Shown here piece after piece: positions 20,940 to 31,114 of a stretch of DNA of 64,000 nt. The notes below the pieces were generated by a model. That model worked only from the letters and a program-made list of their open reading frames with translations. It had not been told where the DNA came from and did not search any database. Each line of letters begins with the position of its first letter. The stretch's first letter is position 1. The translations under genes and the position numbers were made by a program. The stretch comes from Acanthacorydalis orientalis (lineage: Eukaryota; Arthropoda; Insecta; Megaloptera; Corydalidae). The DNA lies in NCBI GenBank assembly GCA_034766995.1, contig CM068323.1, positions 1,348,088 to 1,412,087 on the forward strand, in the 5' to 3' direction.

Positions 20940-22720
20940 ATTAAAGATCCTCAATTTCAATATACAGGGAGGTATCCTTAAAAAGAAACCAGACCTGATT
21001 CAACTCCTCGCCTTCCATGATGTCGACATTGCCGTCATCACGGAAACAAATCTCTCCGCCCGACACTTCTTACGCATCCCAAACTATCACCTCCACAGAC
21101 GTGACAGACCCACGCGGGGCGGTGGGCTAATAGTACTAGTCAAACGCAACATCCCGCATGTGCGACTACCCGACACAGACATTCCCGTTGAACACATCAA
21201 CATACAGACAGACTGCCGACCAAGACTCAAAATTACCGGTATATACGCCAATCACCTGGACAAACCGCATCTGACCGCACTGACAGCACAAAACACTCCC
21301 ACCTGCATTGTGGGCGACTTCAATGCAACCCACCCCTCCTGGAACTGCCTCGCTACCAACGCTAACGAACGCAGACTCGACGAATTTCTAGATGCAGGGT
21401 GAGTGGAGCGATTGCTTCATCACCACCCCCCCCAGATCACACCCACTTCCCGGATTGTCCCGGACAAAACCTCTCCACTATTGACCTCGCGCTTACGAGA
21501 AACATGGATTCCTTTCCCTTCTCCCTCCAAACGGTCGAAGGCCCCAACTCAGATCACATCCCGGTTCTCGAAACCATCCACCGGATGCAAAAAATGGCTC
21601 CCAGGGCGATTCCTACGCACGACTTCAGCCAGGCAGACTGGAAGGGATACAAAAACGCCCTTAACCAGCAGATCTGCCTTCCGGGAAACCTACTCAGCAC
21701 TGCTGACATTGACAGCTGCATTAATCACCTCGAGGCTTCAATGAAGCAAGCTGCTGACCTACATATCCCGAAGGTGCGTAGACCCACAATCATCCAGTAT
21801 CGGCCCTCGAGCGATGTCAGGGACCTCATAAGTTCACGATATCGCGCCAGGAAAAAATGGAAGTCCACACGCGATCCTCAATATAAGACCGAACTGAACC
21901 GGCTCTCAAAAATCATATCAGAGGCTGTCAGCTCCGAAAGAAAGGAGCAATGGGAACAGCAAACACTGAAAGTCCTACAAGAAAACCGCAACACCGTGTG
22001 GCCATTAGTCAGGAAGTTGCGGTCACACCGAGACCCTCCCACCGCCCTCATAACTGACAACGGTGTCGTCTCCACAGCCATAGGGAGAGCCGAGGCCATC
22101 GCCCGGGCCTTCGGCCACGCCCACACAGTATCCCAACACCTAGGCAACCCAACCGACGACCTAAAAGTCACCGCCGAAGTGAACCAACTTGCTGCACAGC
22201 ACCCTGCACGTCTCCTACCACTAACGCCGAACTAAACAAAGTGGTGAAAGCGTTAAAAAACCGAAAATCACCCGGCAAGGACGGCATCGCCAACCAGATG
22301 GTCAAAAACCTTCCCCGACTTGCCATTGCAGTCCTAGCGCGCGTCTTCAACGCTGCGCTAAACCTCAACTACTTCCCGCAGCACTGCGAAGGTAATCCCC
22401 TTCCCAAAACCTGGTAAACCCAGATCAAACCCAGCCAGCTACCGCCCAATCAGTCTCCTCTCTGCCCTCAGCAAACTCTTTGAGCGCATCATCCACTCCC
22501 GCATCCAGAGCCATCTAGACACCTTCAGAATCATCCCTCCTGAACAATTTGGATTCAGGAAAACCCACTCCACAACGCACCAACTCACCAGGATTGCCAC
22601 TCACATCACCACAGAACTCAAACGCAAAAGACCGACGCTACTCGTCTCACTTGACATTGAAAAAGCTTTCGACTCGGTCTGGATCGACCACCTTGTGTGG
22701 AAGCTAGACCAGCGACTCGT
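20940..22720 (+). pseudogene. Jockey ORF2 (endonuclease and partial RT)
   Basis: The endonuclease runs from KLKILNFNIQGG near 20942 through AVITETNL, GGGLIVLVKR and CIVGDFNATHPSWNC (catalytic D-x-N) to a stop/frame shift near 21400. The linker from 21399 includes LSTIDLALTRN and SDHIPV (the final endonuclease His). RT motifs begin near 22230 with LKNRKSPGKDGI, then a frameshift near 22420, PASYRPISLLSALSKLFERI, PPEQFGFRKTHSTTHQL and LLVSLDIEKAFDSVWIDHL (RT catalytic Asp). After about 22715 the sequence jumps to the 3' UTR, so the YADD box and thumb are gone. Confidence 0.8.
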
Positions 22721-23382
22721 CCCCCTCTACTTAGTCAAATCCGTACACTCCTACCTCAACCTACCTCTCCTACCTCGCGATATGCAACCGCACCATTTGT
22801 GCACCAGTGAACGAATAAACGCAAAAGTGACAAGTGAAAACTCAAAACTCAACCGCGCCATACGGTGCGCAGCAGCAGTGTCTTGCCCCGTGCTTGTTCT
22901 GTGCTAGTTCCAACACCGCGATACACGCCGCATGAACACCCAAGTGCATGCCTGGCAGCATCTCGCCTTCAGTGTTTAGCTCTTAAGTTGCATGTTTAGC
23001 ACTAAGTTAGTTCATAAGTAATTTGTCATGTCTTGTTTTTTGCTCTGTTCTGTTTTTTGTGTTTTGTCGCATATCTTTTGTTATATTTTGCCATGTTTTC
23101 TGTCTTGTTTTGTTTTTGCACCATGTTGCATGTTAGATGTAAGTTTTTTCTTTGTACTAGATTTAAGTCGTACACTCCTTTCGCTGGTTTTTTGAAACTT
23201 TTTTCCGGCATCAAAACTCTGACAATCCAAACAACCTCCGAACCGAACCTTTGACTTCCTTTTAAAACCGGCTAAAAAGCCACCAGGCTAAGACCCCGGA
23301 CCGCTCTCCGAACCCATTGCGTGTACACCACTCGATGTATTCTCGACTCACACAAATAAAATTCAATTTGATTTGATTTGAT

Positions 23383-23679
23383 TCGGAAAGGGGGAAGTCG
23401 ATCTCGGGGCTCGTGTGGCGCATAAAATGTTGGCTTAGCGTGTTAACTGTACTATTGCCGTGTATTAATGTTATTTGTGATTGTATTGTTTTATTTATTA
23501 AACATTAACTTTTATAATATTCGGACTTTCATCATTCTGACCAAATTCGAAACTCCTTACGGTAAAGAAGTAACATAGCTGCGATAACCTATAGACATAT
23601 ACAGAGCCAGGCTCTCTCTCCCTACAGTTCAGGTGTGGGATTTGAATATAAATATAATAGAGAGACTCGGCTCCTTACA
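23383..23679 (+). repeat. Gypsy 2 5' LTR
   Basis: The copy shared with 28653 starts TCGGAAAGGGGGAAG and ends CTCCTTACA. It is odd that a purine tract like the one expected just outside an LTR is present in both copies. The true LTR could instead be the TGTGGCG...TTACA part, with the first 30 bp belonging to the internal region. Confidence 0.75.
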
Positions 23680-23689
23680 GATCAGAAGT

Positions 23690-24240
23690 GGGATTGAACG
23701 TAAGTAACGCATTGGGATTGAACATTAGTTAACACGCTGTAATTGAACGTGATTTAAATTGGGATTGAACTTAACGCGCTGTGATCGAACGTGAGTCAAG
23801 TTATAACGCGATGAGATTGAACGTGAGTAACGCGCTGTAATTGAACAACGTACCTGAAGATAATATAAATCAACACGGAAGCCAATGCAAAGCTGTGTGC
23901 GACGTTCTAGATGTGAAATTCGCGAATTAAAATCGTCGGTACTGCTGTGTGCGTCCGAGATTTCGAGGCTGCGTGTGCGTTAATCGTGTCTGCTGTGTGC
24001 GAACGATTTTTGCAAGCCGAGTTCGCGAGAAGTACGAATCTAGAACGCCAAACCGAGCATAGTGCGTGTACCCGAGACGTAGTGACTTTCGGTGCAGTTC
24101 GTCTCTGCTGTGTGCGAACGAGCTATTGATTGATCTAAAGAGATCGTTGAAGGACGTCAACGCTGCTGTGTGCGTGTTGTGTCGTGTGTTTTCCCTCTCC
24201 GACATTATTTCTGCTTTGTGCGTGAACGGAATCAGTGTCG
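23690..24240 (+). repeat. Repeat-rich 5' leader of gypsy 2
   Basis: Two families of short degenerate direct repeats fill the leader. From 23690 to 23855 a GATTGAACGTGAGTAACGCG-like word occurs about six times. From about 23888 to 24225 a CTGCTGTGTGCGAACGA-like word occurs about six times at irregular spacing. No reading frame explains them. Confidence 0.7.
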
Positions 24241-24247
24241 GCAAGCA

Positions 24248-26262
24248 ATGGAGGGAAAGAATCGTAATCTCAATGAGCTAACCATCATTCAATTGAGACA
24301 AGTTGCTAAAAAGTACGGCCTCGCAACGAGTAGTAGTAAGGCCGACTTGATAGCCAAACTAGACGAACGTGTTCCGACCAAAGGCTGAACGGTCTCAGAC
24401 GACGATGAGTCAGATAGTAGTGTTTGTAATGCCTCTGACGCTACGAGGCAACAGAAAGAAATGGAAATGATGGCGCGCGAAAAAGAGCTGGCTGTGCGAG
24501 AGGTAGCACTAATGCGGCAAGAACTCGAGTGGCTGCGACAAAATCGTTCGGTGACTAGATCCCCCGATCGACTCGGTAGTGAAACGGTGAACTTAAGCGA
24601 ACTGAAAGAACGTGTAAGCGTTTTTGACGGTAGTTTAAACACTTACGCGAACTGGGAAAAGCAAGTGAAGTTCGTGAAACATACTTACGCTTTGACGGAC
24701 GCGAAATCAAAGGTGTTAATTAGTGCCAGGCTGAAAGGAAAAGCGCTCGAGTGGTTCCACTCGAAACCCGAACATCTCGAGATGCCGCTCGACGATTTTT
24801 TCATAAACATGAGAAGCATGTACGACCAGAGGCCGCGCAGAATAGAACTACGCAAGCAGTTCGAGGAACGAGGCTGGAAGTTTAATGAATCTTTCAGCGA
24901 ATACTTGCACAAAAAGGTGATTCTTGGCAACCGTGTTCCGATAGACAACGACGAAATGATCGATTATCTGATCGAAGGGATCCCGAATCAGATGATGAAA
25001 AATCAAGCCAAGATACAAAATTTCAACCACTTGGAAGATCTATAAAGGGCATTCGAGAAGGTGACGCTGCGGGCGCATGGGGCGCCGGCCAACAGTTACG
25101 CCAAGGATGTGACGAAACCAACGGCGAGGGAGGAAAGAGGCGGCAAACCTCCAAGTAGCAACAGCAAAGCGGCGGTTGGCCGAAGGACGGTTCGCTGCTA
25201 CAACTGCCAGGAAGAGGGGCATCTGGCAATATCATGCACCAAGCCGAAAAGAAACCCATCGTGCTACCGATGCCGCGATGAGGACCACTATACAAGGGAG
25301 TGCACCAAATTCAAAGGGAACGGCGAACCCGATGTGACTTGTGTAGAGAGATCGCGTATAGAAGACGACGTTTTCCGAGATAAGGTGAGGTACGAAATAA
25401 TTCTTGGCAGTGAACTGTTTGAATTCTATTTAGAAACATTACTCGACACAGGTAGTCCGATCAGTTTCATAAAAAAAATGTTTATTTCACGGGACGCGGT
25501 CACAAGTGTGGAAAATTGTAACTTTCACGGTATTAATAAATCGGAGATGAAAATCTTAGGTGAAGTTCGTTTAAACGTTTGCGTCGACGGGGTCTTGGCA
25601 GAAAACCGGAGGTTGTTCGTCGTTGATAATAATACCACGTCATCTCCCGTTGTTCTTGGCCGAGACAATCTAAACGAGTTAGGCTTTAAATTGAAGCGCG
25701 ATAGTCAGGATAGCGCGAGAGATAGTGTTCATTTTATAAGCGAGGCCCGAAATATTGTAAGTACCGATGTATCTGGCGAGAGGGATGGTTTAGCCGATGA
25801 ATTGAAAGTTAACCTGGACATTCCAACAAAAATCCAAAATGATGCGATCGAGTTGTTTAAGCGAGAATATGTTCTCCCGGAGCGACCGGGAAAACCGGAA
25901 ATTGAAGAAGAAATTAAACTCGTCTTGAAAGACCATCAACCACTTCATTTTTCTCCGAGAAGACTAGCGTATGCGGAGAAGCTAGACGTTAGAAAGAAAC
26001 TGGACGAGTTGTTAGACAAGAAGATCATTCGACCGAGCGAGTCCGAGTACGCATCACCAATAGTACTCTCTAAAAAGAAAAACGGGGAGACGCGAATGTG
26101 TGTGGACTACAGGACATTGAACTCGCATCTGGCTCGCGATAATCATCCGATGCCGGTCATAGAAGATCAGATAGATTTATTAGAAGGTAAGAAGTATTTC
26201 AGTCTGCTGGATTTGAAAGACGGGTTTTACCATGTGCGCGTGGCCGATGAATCAGTGAAGTA
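24248..26262 (+). pseudogene. Gypsy 2 Gag-Pol: SAP domain, Gag, knuckles, protease, RT start
   Basis: One frame from ATG 24248 is cut by TGA at 24386 and TAA at 25043. Residues 1-46 form a SAP-like motif (LNELTIIQLRQVAKKYGL...SKADLIAKL), a nucleic-acid-binding module. The Gag core follows (24420-25045), with a coiled-coil start and FDGSLNTYANWEKQVKF. Two zinc knuckles lie near 25195-25305 (CYNCQEEGHLAISC and CYRCRDEDHYTREC). The retropepsin active site is LLDTGSPISFI near 25440. RT begins about 25990 with SPIVLSKKKNGETRMCVDYRTLN and FSLLDLKDGFYHV, and breaks at 26262 where foreign sequence enters. Gag, protease and RT thus shared one frame. Confidence 0.85.
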
Positions 26263-26577
26263 GATGGTGGCCGACACAATCCGCTGGTCTCGTGACGTCT
26301 ACATAGAACATGTATCCGGAGTCCGGCAATACCATCCGCCGGACAATACCCCGCTTCCACCAGCGGCAGCGCCGACCCTGGCCCAACATCATAGGGACGA
26401 ACCAGCCGTATAAGAACAATGATTTTAATTCGTTTTAATGTTATGTATATTTTAAAAATTCTCTTTTTAATCTGTTACATTATCAATTTTAAAACTACAC
26501 TTGGATCTGCGAAATTTTATTATGTCCTTTGTTATTACTTTGTAAAATTATTATCTTAAATAAAAATTACTTATTCC
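26262..26577 (+). mobile_element. Short 3' end of a LINE-like element inserted in RT
   Basis: About 316 bp separate two adjacent RT motifs. The block carries a 45-codon open piece, then an AT-rich tail ending ATAAAAATTACTTATT. The RT reading resumes with FVTPFGQFKFLKMPFG at 26581. The layout fits a 5'-truncated retroelement end, but no clear target duplication is seen and the family cannot be named. Confidence 0.5.
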
Positions 26578-26580
26578 GCG

Positions 26581-27826
26581 TTTGTCACGCCTTTTGGCCA
26601 GTTCAAATTTCTAAAAATGCCATTCGGTATAGACAGCACCCGCGAGATTCATTCGTTTAGTGCAGAAAGTGTTGAAGAATCTAATAAACAAGGGCGAAGT
26701 GGTAACATACATTGACGATTTCATGGTGGCTACAGTGACTATCGAGCATCACTTACAGGTGCTGAGAAACATTTTTAGACTGCTCGTGAAGAACAATCTC
26801 GCGTTAAGGGCCGATAAGTGTAAAATTTTGTTCACTGAAATCGAATTTGTAGGATATCTGGTTTCACACAAGGGGATACGTCCAACGAGTAGCGGCAGAG
26901 CGGAGGGCAAATTGCATTATGATTCTAAATCAGCGGTTCCTTTTGATACGATTCATATAGACCAAGCAGGGCCGATGGACAAAACGATACTTGCGAAAAA
27001 ACATGTGTTCGTGGTAGAAGACTCGTTCACAAAATTTGTGAAGTTGTATGCAACAAAAACAACGAATGCTAAAGAAGCAATTGGGTGCTTAAAAGAGTAT
27101 TTCGAATATTATAGCAAACCAAAAGTTATAGTGTCCGATAGGGGTAGTGCCTTTACTTCCGCAGATTTCACTAACTTTTTGGGCGAGTATAATGTCAAAC
27201 ATGTAAAAGTTGCTACCGGGTCTCCTCAGACGAATGGGAAAGTTGAGCGCGTCAACCGTGTTTTGAATGCAATGTTGGGCAAATTAATCGATAATGATGC
27301 AGGTAAAAAGTGGTATAATGTTTTAAACGAGGCGGAATATACGATCAATAATACAGTAAGTAAGGCAACAGGTGAAACACCGAGTAAACTTTTGTTCGGC
27401 GTAGACCAAAAGGGGAAATGCGTAGACGAGATTGGTGAATTTTTGAAAGAAAGCGTGAATCCTAAGAAGCACGATTTGAGCAAAATGAGAGAGAAGGCTC
27501 GAGAGAATATCGATAAGGCTCAAGCATACAACAAAGTTCAGTATGATAAGAGACATAAGGCTACGCGTAAATACGGAATAAGAGATTGAGTAATGGTAAG
27601 AAATTTTGATAATAAAGCGGGAGTTTCTCATAAGTTGATTCCACAGTTCAGAGGCCCATACGAAATTATTAAAGCTCTAAGAAATGATCGATATGTGGTG
27701 GCTGACATTCAAGGATTCCAGTTGACTCAGAAACCGTATCAAGGTGTTTGGGAACCGGCAAATATAAGGTTGTGGCGAACACCTACCGTAGAAAGTAATT
27801 TGGCGGATGATACTAATGAGATCTGA
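26581..27826 (+). pseudogene. Gypsy 2 RT remainder and integrase
   Basis: RT continues at 26581, shifts frame near 26635 and carries the YIDDFMVA box (YxDD) near 26712. At about 26895, after GYLVSHKGIRP, the frame passes directly into integrase sequence, so the RT connection, RNase H and integrase zinc region are deleted. The integrase core shows FDTIHIDQAGPM (first Asp), VIVSDRGSAFT (second Asp) and TNGKVERVNRVL (Glu). A TGA at 27587-27589 interrupts the C-terminal part, which resumes in frame and ends GVWEPANIRLWR. The order and catalytic residues are kept, but the deletion and stop make it inactive. Confidence 0.85.
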
Positions 27827-27880
27827 AAGAAAAGGGTTCTGGGCGAACGGCCGAGGACGGCCTATTGTCAGGAGTGGCCG

Positions 27881-28105
27881 AACTGTAAGAATCTGTGCGA
27901 ACATGTGCGTATGTATGAATGGGTAATTAAGACCGTGTGCAAGGGTACTAAGAAGTGAAAGCGATGCGACAAGGGTGGTCATTGTACCGACGTATAACTG
28001 TAAGAATCTGCGCGAACATGTGCATATGTACGAATGGGTGATTAGGACCGTGTGCAAGGGTACTAAGAAGTGAAAGCGATACTAACAGGGTGGTCGAGAT
28101 GCCAC
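27881..28105 (+). repeat. Tandem repeat, 115 bp unit, two copies
   Basis: AACTGTAAGAATCTG at 27881 recurs at 27996. The two copies share most of their length (GCGAACATGTGC..., GTGCAAGGGTACTAAGAAGTGAAAGCGAT). They lie between integrase and the 3' LTR, where the gypsy has no recognisable gene. Confidence 0.85.
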
Positions 28106-28329
28106 AGAAGAAGAATACGAGCATATGGAGTCAGCGGGGGTCGAAAGGCCGGGTATATATGTGTCAGTCGATCTCGGAAAGAGGGAATATGAAGAACATC
28201 AGCAAAACGAGACTGGCGAAGAGGTGAACGCTGTCCAAGCGCGCCAGGGGGAAGCCTCTGATCTCAGAGGCCAAACTACTGAAACAGTGAAAAACACTAA
28301 GTGTCAGTGCAGGGATAGTGACACGTGAT

Positions 28330-28650
28330 CTAGGGACACTAAGTCAGGAACATGCGCTACGCGCAAATTTAGAACATAAGTTGGTGATAATTTAGATATA
28401 AGTTAGTCGTAAGTTAGATTAAGTTAGGTTAAGACACAAAAATACACAACATTCCCGGTTTTTTGAAAAATTTTCCCGGAACCCAAGCATGAGACAATAA
28501 TAAAAACCACACAAACACCACACACAACCTACACAACACATATGCGGATCAATACCGGAAAGGTAAGGGCACCGCACAATTATCATTAGCATAAGGCCAA
28601 ACCCGGCCCTGTACAACTTTATGACCAATAAAATTCATTTTTATTTTATA
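28330..28650 (+). other. Noncoding 3' region of gypsy 2, LINE-tail-like
   Basis: The segment holds TTTTTTGAAAAATTTTCCCGGAAC and ends ACCAATAAAATTCATTTTTATTTT, which resembles the Jockey 3' UTR pattern seen near 23190-23375. It may be a LINE tail inserted next to the 3' LTR or simply the gypsy 3' untranslated region. Confidence 0.35.
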
Positions 28651-28652
28651 TA

Positions 28653-28949
28653 TCGGAAAGGGGGAAGTCGATCTCGGGACTCGTGTGGCGCATGAAATGT
28701 TGGCTTAGCGTGTTAACTGTACTCTTGCTGTGTATTAATGTTATTTGTGATTGTATTGTTTTATTTATTAAACATTAACTTTTATAATATTCGGACTTCT
28801 ATCATTCTCACCAAATTTGAAACTCCTTACAGTAAAGAAGTAACATAGCTGCGATAACCTATAGACATATGCAGAGCCAGGCTCTCTCTCCCTACAGTTC
28901 AGGTGTGGGATTTGAATATAAATATAACAGAGAGACTCGGCTCCTTACA
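28653..28949 (+). repeat. Gypsy 2 3' LTR
   Basis: Partner of 23383-23679, same length. It is followed immediately by integrase sequence of the errantivirus-like gypsy. Confidence 0.8.
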
Positions 28950-29490
28950 CTATGGAAATCACAACTACGTCGAATCAAGCTTTTGAACGAATTGCTATAG
29001 ATATTGTAGGACCAATAACCGAAACCTCAAACGGAAATAAATATATCTTAACTCTTCAAGATGATTTAACAAAATTTTCACAAGCCTACCCGGTGAAGGA
29101 TATAGAAACGATACAGATCACTAATAAACTCATACATTTCTTGTCACACTTTGGATTTCCGATATCAATTTTAACTGATTTAGGAACTCAATTTACCAGT
29201 AATATAATGAAAGAATTAATGAAATTATTAAAGATAAATAACTTAAAAACCACTGCATATCATCCTCAAACTAACGGAGCACTCGAACGATCACATTCCA
29301 CCTTAAAAGATTACCCGACTCATTTTATTGAAAAGGATCAATCTAATTGGGACGATTACATTCCACTCGCAATGTTTTGTTACAACGCCACTAACCATTC
29401 CACTACGTCTTTCACACCCTATGAATTAGTATTTGGAAGTCAACCATTACTAGCTAGCTCTATAGAACATCCAAATCCAAAACCGACTTA
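28950..29490 (+). pseudogene. Errantivirus-like integrase, first part
   Basis: The integrase core is open from 28952: AIDIVGPITETSNGNKYILT (first Asp), LTDLGTQFTS (second Asp) and HPQTNGALERSHSTLK (Glu), then FTPYELVFG near the end. The N-terminal zinc-binding region is absent because the second gypsy's LTR abuts it. The frame ends at a stop created exactly where the mariner begins (the target TA plus the first base of the inverted repeat). The sequence continues beyond the mariner at 30784 in the matching frame once the mariner and one TA are discounted. Confidence 0.88.
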
Positions 29491-30783
29491 ACACATGGAT
29501 CAATAAGTCCCGAGACTAACCCAGAGATGGTGCTCGTAGTAAACCAGTAACCAGGTCTTTCTAGAGTACTAACCTTTACTTAAAACGTGTTAAAATTTTA
29601 AGTCGATCGGACCAGAAACAGCTGAGTTATCGAGGTTGGAGTAAAGTCGTTTTGTAGTTTGTTTAAAAAATGGAAAAAACCGAGTTTCGTGTTCTGATAA
29701 AACATTGTTTTTTAATGGGTAAAAACACCGTGCAAGCGAAACAATGGATTGAAAAATGTTACCCGGACTCTTGTCCATCAAAAGCAACGATTTGTCGGTG
29801 GTTTGCCGAGTTTAAACGTGGTCGTACCGACACAAACGACGCGGAACGCTCGGGTAGACCTGTGGAAGCCGTTACACCGGAAAATGTGAGTGAAGTGACA
29901 AAAATTATAATGAAAGATCGTAAAGTGAAGCTCCGTGAGATTGCTGAGATGACACAGATATCATATGGAAGTGTATTTACTATCCTTCATGAAAAATTGA
30001 GCATGAAAAAGGTTTTTTCCAAGTGGGTGCCGCGATTGCTTTCGATGGAACAAAAACAGCAACGAGTCGATGATTCAGAAAGCTGTTTATCGCTATTTAC
30101 TCGCAACAAAAAAGATTTCTTGCGTTGTTACGTGACCATGGACGAAACATGGATACATCACTACACTCCAGAGTCGAAGCGGCAGTCATCTGAGTGGCGC
30201 ACAGATGGCGAAAGCCGTCCGAAGCGTCCGAAAACGCAGCAGTCAGCTGGCAAAGTCATGGCGTCAGTTTTTTGGGATACGCATGGCGTGATTTTCATTG
30301 ACTATCTCGAAAAAGGTAAATCGATCAACAGTGATTATTATATTGACTTGCTGGTGCGTTTGAAGGAGGAAATCGCAAAAAAACGACCGCACATGCAGAG
30401 AAAAAAAATCCTTTTTCACCAAGACAATGCACCCTGCCACAAGTCGATGAAAACAATGGCAAAATTGAACGAATTGGGCTTTGATCTGCTTCCCCACCCC
30501 CCATACTCGCCAGATTTAGCCCCCAGTGACTACTGGCTCTTTGCTGATCTTAAAAAAATGCTCCAGGGAAAAAGATTTGGCTCAAATGAGGAGGTCATCG
30601 CTGAAACTGAAGCTTATTTTGAAGCGAAAGATAATTTTTTTTATAAACATGGTATTGAAAAATTGGAAAAGCGTTGGAACGATTGTATCACCCTAAAAGG
30701 TGATTATGTTGATGAATAAAAAAAAATTTTGCAAAAAAAATGTTGTTTTCATTGTTAGTCTCGGGACTTATTGATCCATGTGT
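29491..30783 (+). mobile_element. Mariner DNA transposon, complete
   Basis: The element is 1,293 bp with perfect 30 bp inverted ends (ACACATGGATCAATAAGTCC... at 29491-29520 and its exact complement at 30754-30783), flanked by TA at 29489-29490 and 30784-30785. It carries one uninterrupted transposase frame. Perfect ends and an intact gene point to a recent arrival. It lies inside the integrase of the errantivirus-like gypsy. Confidence 0.97.
29670..30719 (+). CDS. Mariner transposase, intact
   Basis: This is a 349-residue protein, the usual mariner length. The N-terminal half has two helix-turn-helix segments (TVQAKQWIEKCYPDSCPSKA and LREIAEMTQISYGSVFTIL) that bind the inverted ends. A linker WVPRLL stands where mariners usually have WVPHEL. 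The catalytic triad is D (VTMDETWIHHY, residue about 156), D (FHQDNAPCH) and D (YSPDLAPSDYW), with 34 residues between the last two, the mariner D,D34D signature. No stop or frameshift is present and the start ATG lies 180 bp inside the left end. The altered linker could affect activity; nothing else argues against a working enzyme. Confidence 0.95.
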   Translation: MEKTEFRVLIKHCFLMGKNTVQAKQWIEKCYPDSCPSKATICRWFAEFKRGRTDTNDAERSGRPVEAVTPENVSEVTKIIMKDRKVKLREIAEMTQISYGSVFTILHEKLSMKKVFSKWVPRLLSMEQKQQRVDDSESCLSLFTRNKKDFLRCYVTMDETWIHHYTPESKRQSSEWRTDGESRPKRPKTQQSAGKVMASVFWDTHGVIFIDYLEKGKSINSDYYIDLLVRLKEEIAKKRPHMQRKKILFHQDNAPCHKSMKTMAKLNELGFDLLPHPPYSPDLAPSDYWLFADLKKMLQGKRFGSNEEVIAETEAYFEAKDNFFYKHGIEKLEKRWNDCITLKGDYVDE

Positions 30784-31098
30784 TACTGTGATTATATAAA
30801 TCAATTAAAACTTAAATTAGCAATTACTAGAGCAGTCGCTAAAGAAAAAATAATCAAATCAAAAATAAATTCAAAAAACCGCTATGATAAAAAAGTTAAT
30901 ATTCCAAATTACCAAATAGGAGACTTAGTATATTTAAAAGCAACTAACACACCCAGATCAAAAAGTAAGAAACTAGCAAATAATTGGACCGGACCTTATA
31001 AAATAATTCAAATTCATGAAAATCAAAACGTTACTCTAAAAGTTGAAAAGAATCGGCAAAAGAGAGTCCACATTAACCGAATAAAACCTTTAACGTAA
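30784..31098 (+). pseudogene. Errantivirus-like integrase, C-terminal part
   Basis: Continuation of 28950-29490 after the mariner. It is a basic segment with the YDKKVNIPNYQIGDLVYLK pattern and NWTGPYKIIQIHENQNVTLK, the SH3-like C-terminal DNA-binding part of gypsy integrases, ending with HINRIKPLT and a stop at 31098. The frame is intact in this piece. Confidence 0.85.
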
Positions 31099-31114
31099 TC
31101 ATTTCAGATTTTGC

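Larger units (their letters stand above)
19721..23382 (+). mobile_element. Jockey-clade LINE, defective
   Basis: The element contains a 5'-truncated ORF1, an ORF2 with endonuclease and the first part of RT, a large internal deletion after about 22715, and a 3' UTR ending in AATAAAATTCAATTTGATTTGATTTGAT. Short tandem repeats at the very end are typical of LINE tails. It sits in the end of the Mutator-like element and is itself abutted by the second gypsy LTR at 23383. Confidence 0.8.
23383..28949 (+). mobile_element. Second gypsy element (SAP-domain Gag), defective
   Basis: Paired 297 bp LTRs at 23383-23679 and 28653-28949 differ at about 11 positions by eye. Inside are a repeat-rich leader, gag-pol in one frame with three in-frame stops, a small insertion in RT, loss of the RT connection and RNase H region, integrase, and a 3' region with a tandem repeat. 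The flanks show no matching target duplication (a Jockey tail on the left, another gypsy's integrase on the right), so one side has been rearranged or the LTR ends are mis-set. Confidence 0.8.

Noticed and set aside
27881..28105. CRISPR-like repeat
   Set aside because: Only two long contiguous copies with no spacers, in eukaryotic retroelement DNA.
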